Source: Arthrinium phaeospermum (Eukaryota; Ascomycota; Sordariomycetes; Amphisphaeriales; Apiosporaceae). Taken from it: a DNA stretch of 64,000 nucleotides. This document shows, piece by piece, positions 26,214-36,115 of this stretch. The notes beneath the pieces were generated by a model that saw only the letters and a list, made by a program, of their open reading frames with translations, searched no databases and was not told the DNA's origin. The stretch is taken from the NCBI GenBank assembly GCA_006503535.1, contig QYRS01000009.1:1116001-1180000 (forward strand), read 5' to 3'. Positions within the stretch are counted from its first letter, which is position 1, and each line of letters begins with the position of its first letter. The position numbers were made by a program, and so were the translations under genes.

Positions 26214-27422
26214 GGGGGGTATAACATAATTACTTTGCTATTTGGGGTATTTTCTTTGGTCTACATATGAATTTCAGGAAGGCGTTTTTGGTTGTTTTTG
26301 TTGGGTTTGGGTCAAGGCGCTTTGCGGGCTTGTTGGCGTACATGTACAGAGGCAGCACATTCTTCTGGTAGATTTCCTCATGATAACTTGTTTACATTTT
26401 ATTCTAAATGCATCCCAGAATGATTATTAATTGTCACTGCTACGAACACAGACTCAGTCCTGTTGCGATAGCTTTCCCAGGTACGCTGGCAAGTGGCTTG
26501 GTTCCAAAATGTAGAACGAGATCACGGTGTTGCGTGGAAGCTAAATTGGCAAAAGGAGGTGGCAACAAGCGTAAAATGAGCCACAGCGTCCAGTCACACA
26601 GCCACTCGTTGCAGGCAAGCACACTGATCTTGGCAATGCAGGTCATGGTGCCTCGTCTGGCAAACACACGGTTCCGATGCATGGGCTGGCAATAAAAGCT
26701 ACGCCACACCATCAACTTGCACCGCCACGCAATGTAAAGCTGCTATCACTGCTTTTACGAAATTGCATACAAGTCTTGCATTTCGCGTTTCGGCAAAACC
26801 CGTGAACTGCTTTCTCGCAATGTCCCCAAAACACGAACGCGGCATCATCCGCCAGTCAAAGCGCGGACACAAGGGACCACGTGGGGTGTAATCACTGTAG
26901 CCCACTCCGTATACTCGCAACAGTAAGCTGCAGAGTAGTATCCAAATCCACTTTCGAGACAGTAAGCCATGTGTCGGGCCAATCAGCTCTCGGAAATTTG
27001 GGTCGTGTGCTGCAGTTGTCTGGGGTATACCCGGACCTGAAAAGTTAGGTATTGCGTTGAACAGGATCGCTATTACTGTGGTACGCGATGAAACAAATCC
27101 ATGAGACCTGTCACTCCTTTGACAGGAAACCCGCTACAAGCCTGATGGGTAAGAGCTGGAGACAGGTGTTATGCAGTTAGTCATCATGCGTCTGACAGCC
27201 TGTCTGGTCTGAAATGGAAGGTTTGATGATTTGATCTCCGTCTATCGCACGCATCCCTGTAGTAGTCATCTCTGTGGTGTGCTTATCGCACGACATTCTA
27301 TCGCCGGTTGGTATACATAGTTGATTCATCATCGTTAATAGACAGACTTATGAGATGGCTTCGAGATATCCGTTTCCTGTTTCCCTTGGCTCACATAGCT
27401 TGAGACATAGGCAACCATCAAC
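26214..27422. other. Intergenic, NRPS to P450
   Basis: Nothing coding is supported. The stretch carries the NRPS 3' end and the P450 promoter. Short frames on both strands lack family motifs. Confidence 0.5.
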
Positions 27423-29204
27423 ATGTCGTCCTTCTTGCTAAACTCCAGCACGATTGGGGCGGCAAGACTTGCCGCCCTGGCCTTGGCCGCTGTGAGTCCT
27501 ATCCAACTATCCATGGTGAAACGTATTGGCGACTAACGACCCCCCGCAGCTCCTTGTCTATGTCGTCGGCAAGGTGGTGTACAACCTCTTCTTCCACCCG
27601 CTACGGAAGTTCCCCGGCCCGCTGCTGAACCGGGCGACCGTGTTCCGGTCCACGATCGAGATGGTCAACGGGCGGATGCCGTTCCACGTCGCGGCGCTGC
27701 ACGAGCGGTACGGCGACGTCGTGCGCATCGCGCCCAACGAGCTGGCGTTCGCGAGCGCCGAGGCCTGGCGCGACATCTACGGCGTCCGCAACGGGCGCGA
27801 GCTGCCCAAGGCGCCCGACTTCTACTTCCCCAGCGACAACATCCCGACCTCCATCATGAACGCGCCCACGCGCGAGGAGCACAGCAAGCTCCGCAAGGCG
27901 ATTGCGCCCTCGTTCAGCGACGGGGCGATGCGCAAGCAGGAGCCGGTTATTAGTGGGTATGTCGACTTGCTGATCCAGCGGCTGCGGGAGAATTGCGATA
28001 ATGGCAAGGCGGAGCTGGATATGAAGGATTGGTGTAAGTTCCTCTTGCCAACTATCATGCACTCTTCTCTGAATTGGTATTGACACCCTTTTCCGCCAAC
28101 AGACACATTTGCCACCTTCGACATTCTCGGAAAGCTTGCCTTCTCCCAGGACTTTGGCTGTCTCGCTGCTTCCGAGTACCACCCTTGGGTGAAGCTGATC
28201 AGCTCCCTGGCCAACGAATCTGCCCAGATCGCCGTTTTCATGCATCTGGGCCTGAAATGGTTCGTCAACTGGGTCTCGCGCCAGCCGAGCATCTTGAAGG
28301 CTCGTGCTGAGCACATCAAGCATGTCAAGGAGAAGCTCGAGGCTCGCATCGAGCTTGGTTCGCAACCTGATATCATGGAGGGATGGCTCAAAGAGAAGGA
28401 GAAGTGGGTAAGTTGCATATCCATGCCTATCTGAAAGTTCGGGAAGAACTCCGGAGAAAGCGAAAGCTGACGTTATTACAAACAGAACTTGACAGAGGAC
28501 CAGTGGCTGCTCAACACCAGCCAGCTCATTGTGGCTGGTTCCGAGACGACGGCGACCCTGCTGTGCGGTGTCACGTACCTGTTGTTGATGAACCCCGCCG
28601 CTCTCGCCAAGGCCACCATGGAAGTGCGTACGACGTTCAAGAGTGACAAGGATATCACTCTACTCTCCGTCATGAACCTGCCCTACCTGTTGGCTTGTCT
28701 GAACGAGGCTCTGCGACGCTACCCCAGTATCGTCGGTGGTTTGCCCCGCCAGACTCCGGCCGGCGGCAGTACCATTGCCGGCAAATACGTAGCCGAAGGT
28801 GTAAGTAAAAGCCAACCCGAACTCATGCCTTTTCCCAGAACCATAAGCTGATTTTCTTTCTTCCCCCGATTCAGACCGCTGTCGCCGTCTGGCAGTACCC
28901 CGCCTACCACCGCGAGCAGAACTTCAAGAAGCCGTACGAGTACCACCCGGAGCGGTTCCTGGGCGCCGCCGAGTTCGCGGGCGACCAGCTCGACGTGCTG
29001 CAGCCGTTCGCCGTGGGCCCGCGCGACTGCATCGGGCGCAACCTGGCCTACGCCGAGATGCGGCTCATCATGGCGCGCGTGCTGTACAACTTCGACATTG
29101 CGCTGGCCGAGAGCAGCCGCGACTGGATGGACAAGCAGGAGGCCTACTCGCTGTGGCTGAAGCCGTCTTTGTTTATTAAGATGGCGCCGCGGGTGCAGGG
29201 GTAG
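27423..29204 (+). CDS. Cytochrome P450 monooxygenase (isotrichodermin C-15 hydroxylase-like)
   Basis: Five exons (27423-27491, 27550-28033, 28103-28407, 28486-28800, 28875-29204) join in phase to 500 aa. An N-terminal membrane anchor spans the first intron (AALALAA, then LLVYVVGKVVYNLFFHPL). It is followed by the proline-rich FPGP hinge, the I-helix oxygen-binding motif AGSETT near residue 302, the K-helix EALR near 360 and the heme loop FAVGPRDCIG with the ligand Cys near 443. All core P450 elements are intact and the length is normal. It is an ER-bound heme monooxygenase. Its N-terminal half resembles the fungal class with isotrichodermin C-15 hydroxylase, which is common in secondary-metabolite clusters. 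It lies 1.2 kb after the NRPS on the same strand, so oxidation of a building block or of the peptide is the likely job. It appears to be the last cluster gene before an AT-rich boundary. Confidence 0.93.
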
Positions 29205-29261
29205 TTAATCAGGATGAGGGGAGGGGGTTTAGAGGGGACATGGATATCATGGACATGACCT

Positions 29262-29395
29262 TTTAGTATATAATTAGATTTAGATATTGTATTTTTAGTT
29301 TAGTAACCGTTTATATATTCCATTGTTAATAAAGATATTAAATTAAAATTGGTATAATTAATATAACTATATATATTAATTTATTTATTATTAAC
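29262..29395. repeat. AT-rich block, left edge of scar region
   Basis: About 130 bases almost free of G and C (long runs of TATA, TTAAT and ATTTATT) end abruptly where GH18 coding sequence begins at about 29396. The composition is unlike the GC-rich genes on either side. It resembles decayed, RIP-type repeat sequence, but no transposon protein or terminal repeat can be recognised. Confidence 0.5.
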
Positions 29396-30789
29396 CGGGA
29401 TTGTGTTGTTGGATATTACGAAGGGTGGTCGCCAGGGCGCGGTTGCAACCAATTCCTCGCCGAACGGATCCCCAGCAACGTTTACACCCACATCAACTTC
29501 GCCTTCGCGGGTATCGACCCGAAGACCTACCAGCTTGTTCGTTCCGGCAGTAATGATGAGGACCTGTACAAGAGGCTCGCGGCTCTCAAGAGGAAGGATC
29601 CTGACCTCAAGGTGATGATCGCCGTCGGTGGTTGGTCGTTCAACGATCCGGGCCCAACAGCCACCACGTTCTCGGACATTGCGCGGAGCGAGGGGGCCCA
29701 GAAAGAGTTCATCAAATCGGTCTTGAGCTTCATCCACACTTACAACTTCGATGGGTTAGACCTGGACTGGGAGTACCCAACGGCCGATGATCGCTCTGGT
29801 CGTCCGGAGGATTATGAGAATTTCCCCAAGTTTATGGAGAACCTCAAGAAGAGTCTCGGGACGTACGAGCTGAGTATCACACTCCCAGCATCTTACTGTG
29901 AGTGAAGCGGCCAATCAAAGCTGTAGTTGCCATGTTTGGCTAACCCACTGACTATAGGGTACCTGCAAAACTTTGACATCAAGAAGCTCCAGCATCATGT
30001 TGACCTTTTCAATATGTGAGGATCCTTCGTACCAGTCTCCTGAAGATGGCTAACCCAAGTAGAATGACTTACGACTTTCACGGTGTTTGGGACAAGCCCA
30101 ACAAGTCAGTTGGTGCGTACCTGAACTCACACACGAACTTGACCGAAATCAAGACGGGGCTTGACCTCCTTTGGAGGAACGGTATCAGCCACGACAAAGT
30201 CGTCATGGGCCTAGCGTTCTATGGTAGAGGCCATTTGTTTCGTGTCACAGAGACGTCGGTCGCTCTCCATAAACGCGCCCGTGACCCTTTGCGGGCCTGG
30301 GAGGCCGAGGCCGCGGCCATCAGCGTCGTCACCGCTCTCTTCTACGGGCGTAACCCGAGGCCGGCCACCATCGAGTTGTGGAACGGCAGGATCCGGCTCT
30401 CGGTCTTCAACAGCCTCTCTTACGACAACATCCGCGACTACATGATCGGGCGAGGCGCCGACCTGTTCGACCGGCTGGGCAGCACCCAGGGGGCTCGCTA
30501 CATCGTGTGCAACCTGGCCACGCTGCACTCGGCGATCCAGCGATCCAGCAGCGGTCTGCTCGATTGCTCCTGCACCCGCTCGGACTGCTGCAGCGAGAGC
30601 GACGAGGACTGCAAGTACTGGAGCCTGCGCCAGTCTGCCCTCGAGAAGCGCATCGGGTCCGCTGACTACGATTGGGACCCCATAGACCCAAGGACAGGTC
30701 GCCGGGTCGTGTTCAGGTGGAAATCAGCACCTGTGAGCAATACCTCGTTCTTCGCCGTTCCTTCTCAAGTCACCGCCGCCGCCGCATGA
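29396..30789 (+). pseudogene. GH18 chitinase remnant (killer-toxin-like subgroup), truncated and disrupted
   Basis: Coding sequence begins in mid-protein at 29396 with VVGYYEGWSPGRGC, directly after the AT-rich block. The frame stays open upstream to 29342 but offers no Met. The catalytic signature DGLDLDWEYP is intact. Introns 29898-29957 and 30016-30062 restore LPASYWYLQNFD and LFNIMTYDFHG. After GLAFYGRGHLF (about 30240) the expected remainder of the GH18 barrel is missing. The frame passes straight into a Cys-rich tail (CSCTRSDCCSESDEDC) ending at 30789. Upstream signal peptide and chitin-binding modules are absent. I read it as a chitinase gene that lost its 5' half at the AT-rich junction and suffered an internal deletion. 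That the tail is the C-terminal region of the same chitinase type is inference. Confidence 0.7.
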
Positions 30790-30810
30790 GCACACGGCCC
30801 TCGTTTTCCA

Positions 30811-31798
30811 CTAGGAGTTTTGCCACCAGTACGCGTCGTCGCTGCCCTTGCCGCATTCCAAGATCCACTCCCCCCCTATCTCCATCCTCGAACATCTCTG
30901 GAACCAAACGTCCGGTATCTCTCCGACGTTCAACTTCATCCATCCCCGAAAATTGGGAAATTGGTCGGGATTCGGGGCGATATGCCGAACCGAGCGTGTG
31001 TCCAGCAACCAGAGGAACGCAGAGGCTTCACTTCGCCATTTCTAGAATTCGGGGTAAGCGAAAAGTTGTCAAACATGCCATCTCTATCCATGTGATAGTG
31101 TAGCTCACCTGTTTCGTCGCACATTCGGCGGCCACGTGCAGCTGAGGAGGGTCCTCCGAAAGCGCGGCAAGCGAACGCAGGGCCTCCTCGTCCACCACCA
31201 AGCAGTCGCAGAACCGGGGGCTTATGGAGGTGGTCTCGTCACGGGGAGGATCCTGCCCAACACTGGCGACCCACGTGTCGAAGACGTCGCAAAGGGAGCA
31301 AATGTCGTCGTAAGAGGCGCGGTTGAGGTAAGGCAGGTCCAGCTTGTCTTTATCTTCCAAAAGCTCGACGCGGAAACGACGGCCCAGCTCGTCGTTGATG
31401 GACCCGTTAACCTTGTTCCGGTGTTTGGCCTCGCCTATTTCGCCCCACATGGGAAATCGGTTGATATGGAGGTGGTACTTTCGCATCCAGACCTCTAGTT
31501 TAGCAATAGCCGCGGGAAACAAGTCATTAGATTCTGGGGTATAGACAGTGCGTAGAACTTCGTCGGAGTCAGTAAGGGAAAAAGTAGCCGCCAGGTTGGA
31601 GCAAAAACGCGTATGTCTGCACTTACTGGTGTAGCCCCAGGAACCACGGGCATACGCTCCAGGTGGCTGGATTGACAGGTTATCTGATAGAGTCGACATG
31701 CAAGTCATGGCATTGACATCTCGATTCGGAATGGGGACCATCAGAGAGTCTGTCCTGAGCTCCCGGGGGACGTCCTTAAAGGTTTCTTGGATGGACAT
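30811..31798 (-). CDS. Hypothetical protein, two exons
   Basis: Minus-strand exons 31798-31109 and 31041-30811, with a 67-nt intron, give 306 aa. The splice joins in phase and yields a smooth helical continuation (KWRSEASAFLWLLDT). I recognise no domain. The protein is rich in Trp, Cys and acidic residues, without a signal peptide or clear membrane segment. It lies tail-to-tail with the chitinase remnant, 21 bases away, inside the segment bracketed by AT-rich blocks. Its own frame is intact, so it may still be functional. Confidence 0.55.
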
Positions 31799-31981
31799 GA
31801 TAATGTCAATGTGATATTCAACAAAAAGAAGAAGAAGAGGATGAATGGTTGGTTTGTTCTGACCAAGCCGTAACCTGATTAAAATACTTTGGAAACAAAC
31901 ATTGGATCAAGACTAAGGGGTGGGGTGTCCGCCTGATAGAACTGTTAGTGGAACCCGACCGACCTTAGTACAAGCGAGCTA

Positions 31982-32100
31982 CTTTACGGGCTATAATATA
32001 GACAAAAATAAATATAGAGGTTTTTATTTCCAACTCTTAAAACCTTTAATTCTAAATACCTCTATATTAATTAAATAATATTTATATATAAACGCATTAC
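31982..32100. repeat. AT-rich block with 11-bp inverted repeat
   Basis: A run of AT-rich sequence contains AATATAGAGGT at 32011-32021 and its exact reverse complement at 32058-32068. Together with the block at 29262-29395 it brackets the chitinase remnant and its neighbour. It may be a decayed MITE or RIP-affected repeat; no coding remnant is visible. Confidence 0.45.
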
Positions 32101-32385
32101 AGCATTAGCTATTCTCTACCAGGTTCTTACGCTTGGCCACGCACGGGACAAAGACTCTGCCAAAATCAATCAATTCACCGCTGCCCCCAGCGTGAAGTAA
32201 TCAGGTAGAATAAAAGCACTGGTTTTGCTTCACAAAGCGCTATGACAACAGTCACTATCTTGGGAGACAGACACAATGGGCGTTATGCCGGTTGGTCCAA
32301 ACAACCTTGCCTACAATGACTCTGTTTGTACAATGCAGCTCACAGCTTCTAAGGATCTTGTTATTTCTGGGCGACTGCACATACC

Positions 32386-32394
32386 TATATAAAT
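32386..32394 (+). promoter_or_regulatory. TATA box of the small Ser/Lys-rich gene
   Basis: TATATAAAT lies 131 bases before the ATG at 32525. The sequence between them contains no ATG and is A/C-rich, like a short fungal 5' leader. Confidence 0.55.
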
Positions 32395-32524
32395 CGGCTC
32401 GAGGTTGCCAGTTCTGTCGAAAGGGTTGTCATCCATCAGCTCACAATCACATACAGAAGCACACGAAAACTCCAAGAACTCCAACAATTCCTTAACATAA
32501 CACACACACTCTCAAACCAACAAA

Positions 32525-32734
32525 ATGGGTCCCTGCGGCAGCGTTCCGGCCAAGAGCTCTGGCAGCAAGAGCTCTAGCAGCAAGAGCTCCAGCACGAAGC
32601 ACGGCAGCTCAAGCGCGAATTCCTCCACTCAGAACCCCTTGTTGCCTCCTCCCGGTAGCATCTCCTCTACCTACACGCCGGTCAAGGTCAAGACGGCCTC
32701 TGGTTACACTGCTACGGCACACAAGCAGTACTAG
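32525..32734 (+). CDS. Small Ser/Lys-rich protein, 69 aa
   Basis: A single-exon frame begins in good context (CAAAATGGG). The N-terminal half is a Ser/Lys repeat (SGSKSSSSKSSSTKHG); the C-terminal half is less biased (PPPGSISSTYTPVKVKT) and ends HKQY. There is no signal peptide and no known domain. A TATA box and an ATG-free leader upstream support a real and possibly strongly expressed gene. Similar low-complexity small proteins in fungi are often induced on stress or sporulation, but nothing here fixes a role. Confidence 0.55.
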   Translation: MGPCGSVPAKSSGSKSSSSKSSSTKHGSSSANSSTQNPLLPPPGSISSTYTPVKVKTASGYTATAHKQY

Positions 32735-33180
32735 GTTGAGAAAGCAGGATGAGCTGAGTGGTAATGGTAACCCGTCAGAAACGTAGCAGAAACTGAATAT
32801 AGGTCCAGGTTATAACAGGCCTTTGCTCCAGAACTTTTCCATGCAGGTGACACAGTATACGTAATTACGAATTTATCAGTTTCGGGGCTAAAGAACATCG
32901 CTTCCTCGTGTCAGCCTTTACCACTGTGACTGGGACTCATTACATATTGCTTGACATTATATCACGGGACGGATCCTTGAAGAGTGCGGGTGAGTCTGGT
33001 CAGAGAAAATGAAGTCAATTTGGCAGAGGTGAGTAAACGATCGCTCAGGAACAATAACCAACAGAGTAGGTTCTTTTTCCAACGAGACTGATGCATCTAA
33101 GTGTCTGACTTTGTTTTACCAGCATTTACATGCATTGGAGTGTTCAGCTCCATTCAGAAGCCCTCCCTCGCGGTGTTCCC
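32735..33180. other. Intergenic
   Basis: This 446-base stretch holds the 3' flanks of two convergent genes. No further feature is seen. Confidence 0.4.
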
Positions 33181-34199
33181 TCATGAAGTACGCTCGGCCA
33201 AAGCCTGGGTATCAGGATGGAAAACACCAAGGCACATCTCCCGGATCTTAACAGCCTCGCTCAGAGCAGCCAGTTGACTTTGTGTGTCACTGACCTCATC
33301 GTAGCGGTCTGCAAGGTCCACGAGAACCCAGGTCATGGCCATTCCGGAAAGGCCTTCGTCCTTCATGAGCTGGACGATCTGCTTGAGGTCATCCAAGAGG
33401 TCCCATGAGTATTCGTCCTCCTCCGGAGTGACGTCGCCGCCGCCGAGGCCAATCTCGAGGTTGCTCAGAATGCGAATCGCTGTGAGCTGGTCGTAGTCCG
33501 AAAACAGCTGCTTCATGCGATCCCGGCGCGAGTCGGAAGCGGTCAAGTCGGTGGTGCAGCAGCTGCAGGGACAGGCGTAATTCCACTTCTGCAGTTTCTG
33601 GGCTCGCACGCTCTTAGGAAAGGCGTAGTCATCTTGGAAGTAAGAGACCGTAATCTCTTCATCCTTCTTGACCTCGCGGACTAGGTGGAGGTCCAGCGAA
33701 TCGGTGGCTTCGTTGTAACACAGATATGCGTTTGGCATGCAACTGTCCAGTCATCTTATGTTAGCAAGAGGTCGCAAAGCAACGAAGCAGTTCGGCGGCG
33801 ATGGGGTATGTGCAGGGTAGTGTAGCTTGCTTCTTACCTGTGACTAGCCACTGCAGTGTGAAAGCCCATCATCGGGCTCTCGGGGTAAGTGGCAATCTGG
33901 ACTTCGTTGTATGTGATCCGGCTCATGAGTTGGTCACCGCCCCGGAATAGGACGTTGGGATCGGGGGCTTGCGAAGCGTCCACGATGAACACTTCCCCAG
34001 GTCCGGCGGGGAGACGGGCGAATTGCTTCTTTTCCTCCTCGGAAAGGTTGTTGGCGATGCTCGGGAGCATTGGGTCCTCGCAGATGACGCGGTGACCGGC
34101 TTCGAGGTCTCGCTTGGCAAAAAGACCGGCTCCCTTGGCGGAGGTGCTGGAGACTCGGACTTCGACGAAGTCGTTGACGCTGTAAGACGCCATGATCAT
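33181..34199 (-). CDS. SET-domain protein (SMYD/SET5-like)
   Basis: Exons 34199-33838 and 33742-33181 on the minus strand are joined by a 95-nt intron and give 307 aa (305 if the second ATG at 34193 is used). The N-terminus has the SET-I strand sequence GAGLFAKRDLEAGHRV. The splice rebuilds the cofactor-binding motif ASHSCMPNAY (NHSCxPN type), followed by DEEITVSYF and the post-SET-like cysteines CPCSCC. The C-terminal ~100 residues look helical and TPR-like (LVDLADRYDEV, ALSEAVKIREM). It is predicted to be a lysine methyltransferase; the target is unknown. On the minus strand a TATATAAAA element lies near 34430, about 230 bases before the start. Confidence 0.85.
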
Positions 34200-36115
34200 T
34201 TGGATCGCTGATCAAGGGGATTGATGTGAAAAGATGCCTTGGGAACTGAGGCTTGTGTTTGGGTTGTGTTGGGGGAAGGATCACCTACGACTACCGTTAG
34301 GATGGTGCTGCCTTTTGGGTCGATTGGTGAAGATGAAGGTAAGAAGGATGGAGAAGCTCACTCTGTGAAGCGTGGTTCAATAAAAAAAAAAAAAAGGCAA
34401 GGCCTGTGAATGCACTACTACCGACGACTTTTATATAGGATGGTAGGCCCACCCAGAGTGACTGATTAGTGAATTCAAGATTGAATACATCTTGATTTAG
34501 CTACAGTACTGGTACCAGTACTTACCGGTCCTATTATAAGCAAGAAGCTTGAGCAGGTGAGTCCAGAGTGGATTCATACAATGGCCTCGCTTTACAGCAG
34601 AAACATGCACTGAGGATACTATTTCTCCTATAAGCAGTTTTGATTGGGTCCATGATTGTATTGTCTGCGATTCAGCAATGGCAAAAAGTGGCTATGGATA
34701 TGTTGATCTTCTGACTCACTGATACCATACAATAGATCAGACTAGAAGGGGTATGCTGCCTTCCACCGTCCTGAACCTACCTATGCATGCGGCCTATAAC
34801 GTAGGGCGTCACGCCATGTTTGTTGTTATGTGAATCAACGGCGTGGGAAACATCACTATCAACATAATTCCCACTTGCTTCCCACTAAGTAATCCATGAC
34901 ATTCATGGACTAGTAGATTGAGTCTACTAGAAGGTCAATGTTTAGCATAACCGTCTCATAGGCTAGACACCTTGCACACATGTAGCAATTGTTCAGGGGA
35001 CATGCAGTCCAATTTGACTCCTGTGTACACAACAATGGAGATGGTGGCAAGATATCTACCACGAGCACTCTATCCCAACCTCATACCATAATGACTAGGA
35101 TGCCCTGGTATGCGATTCTCGCAAAGCAAAGGGCTTTTGTTGTAATCCGGCAGAGAGGGTTGGTTTCCCAACCCAGAAGAGCATCCAGTAGGCCTCAAAG
35201 GCAATGCTAATGCTTGGAAACAGTGCCACTTGAGTAGAAATGTAGTTACACAACCGAAACGGGTATCAAAGTGTCTAATGCCATTACGATCACGCTCAGT
35301 CCCAAATTGGATTACCAGTTCTTGAAATCCATAATGTCAACGAGGATGGGTGGGCTTTCGATGCCATTCACAGGAGTACAGTGGCACATCCGCCTTCGGG
35401 CATTTGGTCTACTGGAACGATACAGGGGTAGACCCAATATGCAACAATGTTACATGTTTAAACAATGTTTATCATTATGAAGGTGATAAATGCTTCAATA
35501 CCAGCATTTGAATCTCAGTACACGCACAGAAGTTCAGTCGCCCTTTCCTTAACTCAGCAGCCCCAGTTCATAAAGCACAATTCCTTCATTGTCTTGTACA
35601 TCAAAGCTCAGGTACTGTGATGCTAAGAACATGTGCTGTCTTCCATGCGGGTTTCACCATACTGACAGCGGACTTGAAAAGAATCAAGCATTGGGATAGG
35701 CAAGTCAAAAGCACACCCTCGCAGCGATCGGAAGCTTGTCGATCTCAGACAATAGAGCCGACTTTGTTCTGACAGGCCAAAGCTGCCCGCTACAGCTTCA
35801 GCACGGACCACGCGGGTGACCCCACTATTGTCGTCGGCGATCGGATGTTAGCCTGCCAATGCGCCAACACGCTAGTACGCAGCGGAAAAAGATCGGGTGC
35901 TGCCAGCCCAAGAACCAACTGAATTCATGAGCTACCTGGATCAAGTCAAGTGTCAATCGCCAGAAACTCTTTGAATGCGACAACGTGCATCTGCTGGGTT
36001 GCGCAATCGTTCGCCTGGCGTCAAAACACCCTTCCAAAGCAGTGTTATGCTGCCCTTTCATTCATAAATCTAATACTGCCAATTTGGCCTTGTTATTGTT
36101 ATTGCCGCATCCACA
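34200..36115. other. Intergenic, SET gene to Rsc1/2
   Basis: About 1.9 kb, moderately AT-rich, between divergent genes. A poly-A run of 13-14 bases sits near 34382. Short open frames on both strands have no recognisable motif, splice partner or composition like the neighbouring genes. Confidence 0.45.
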
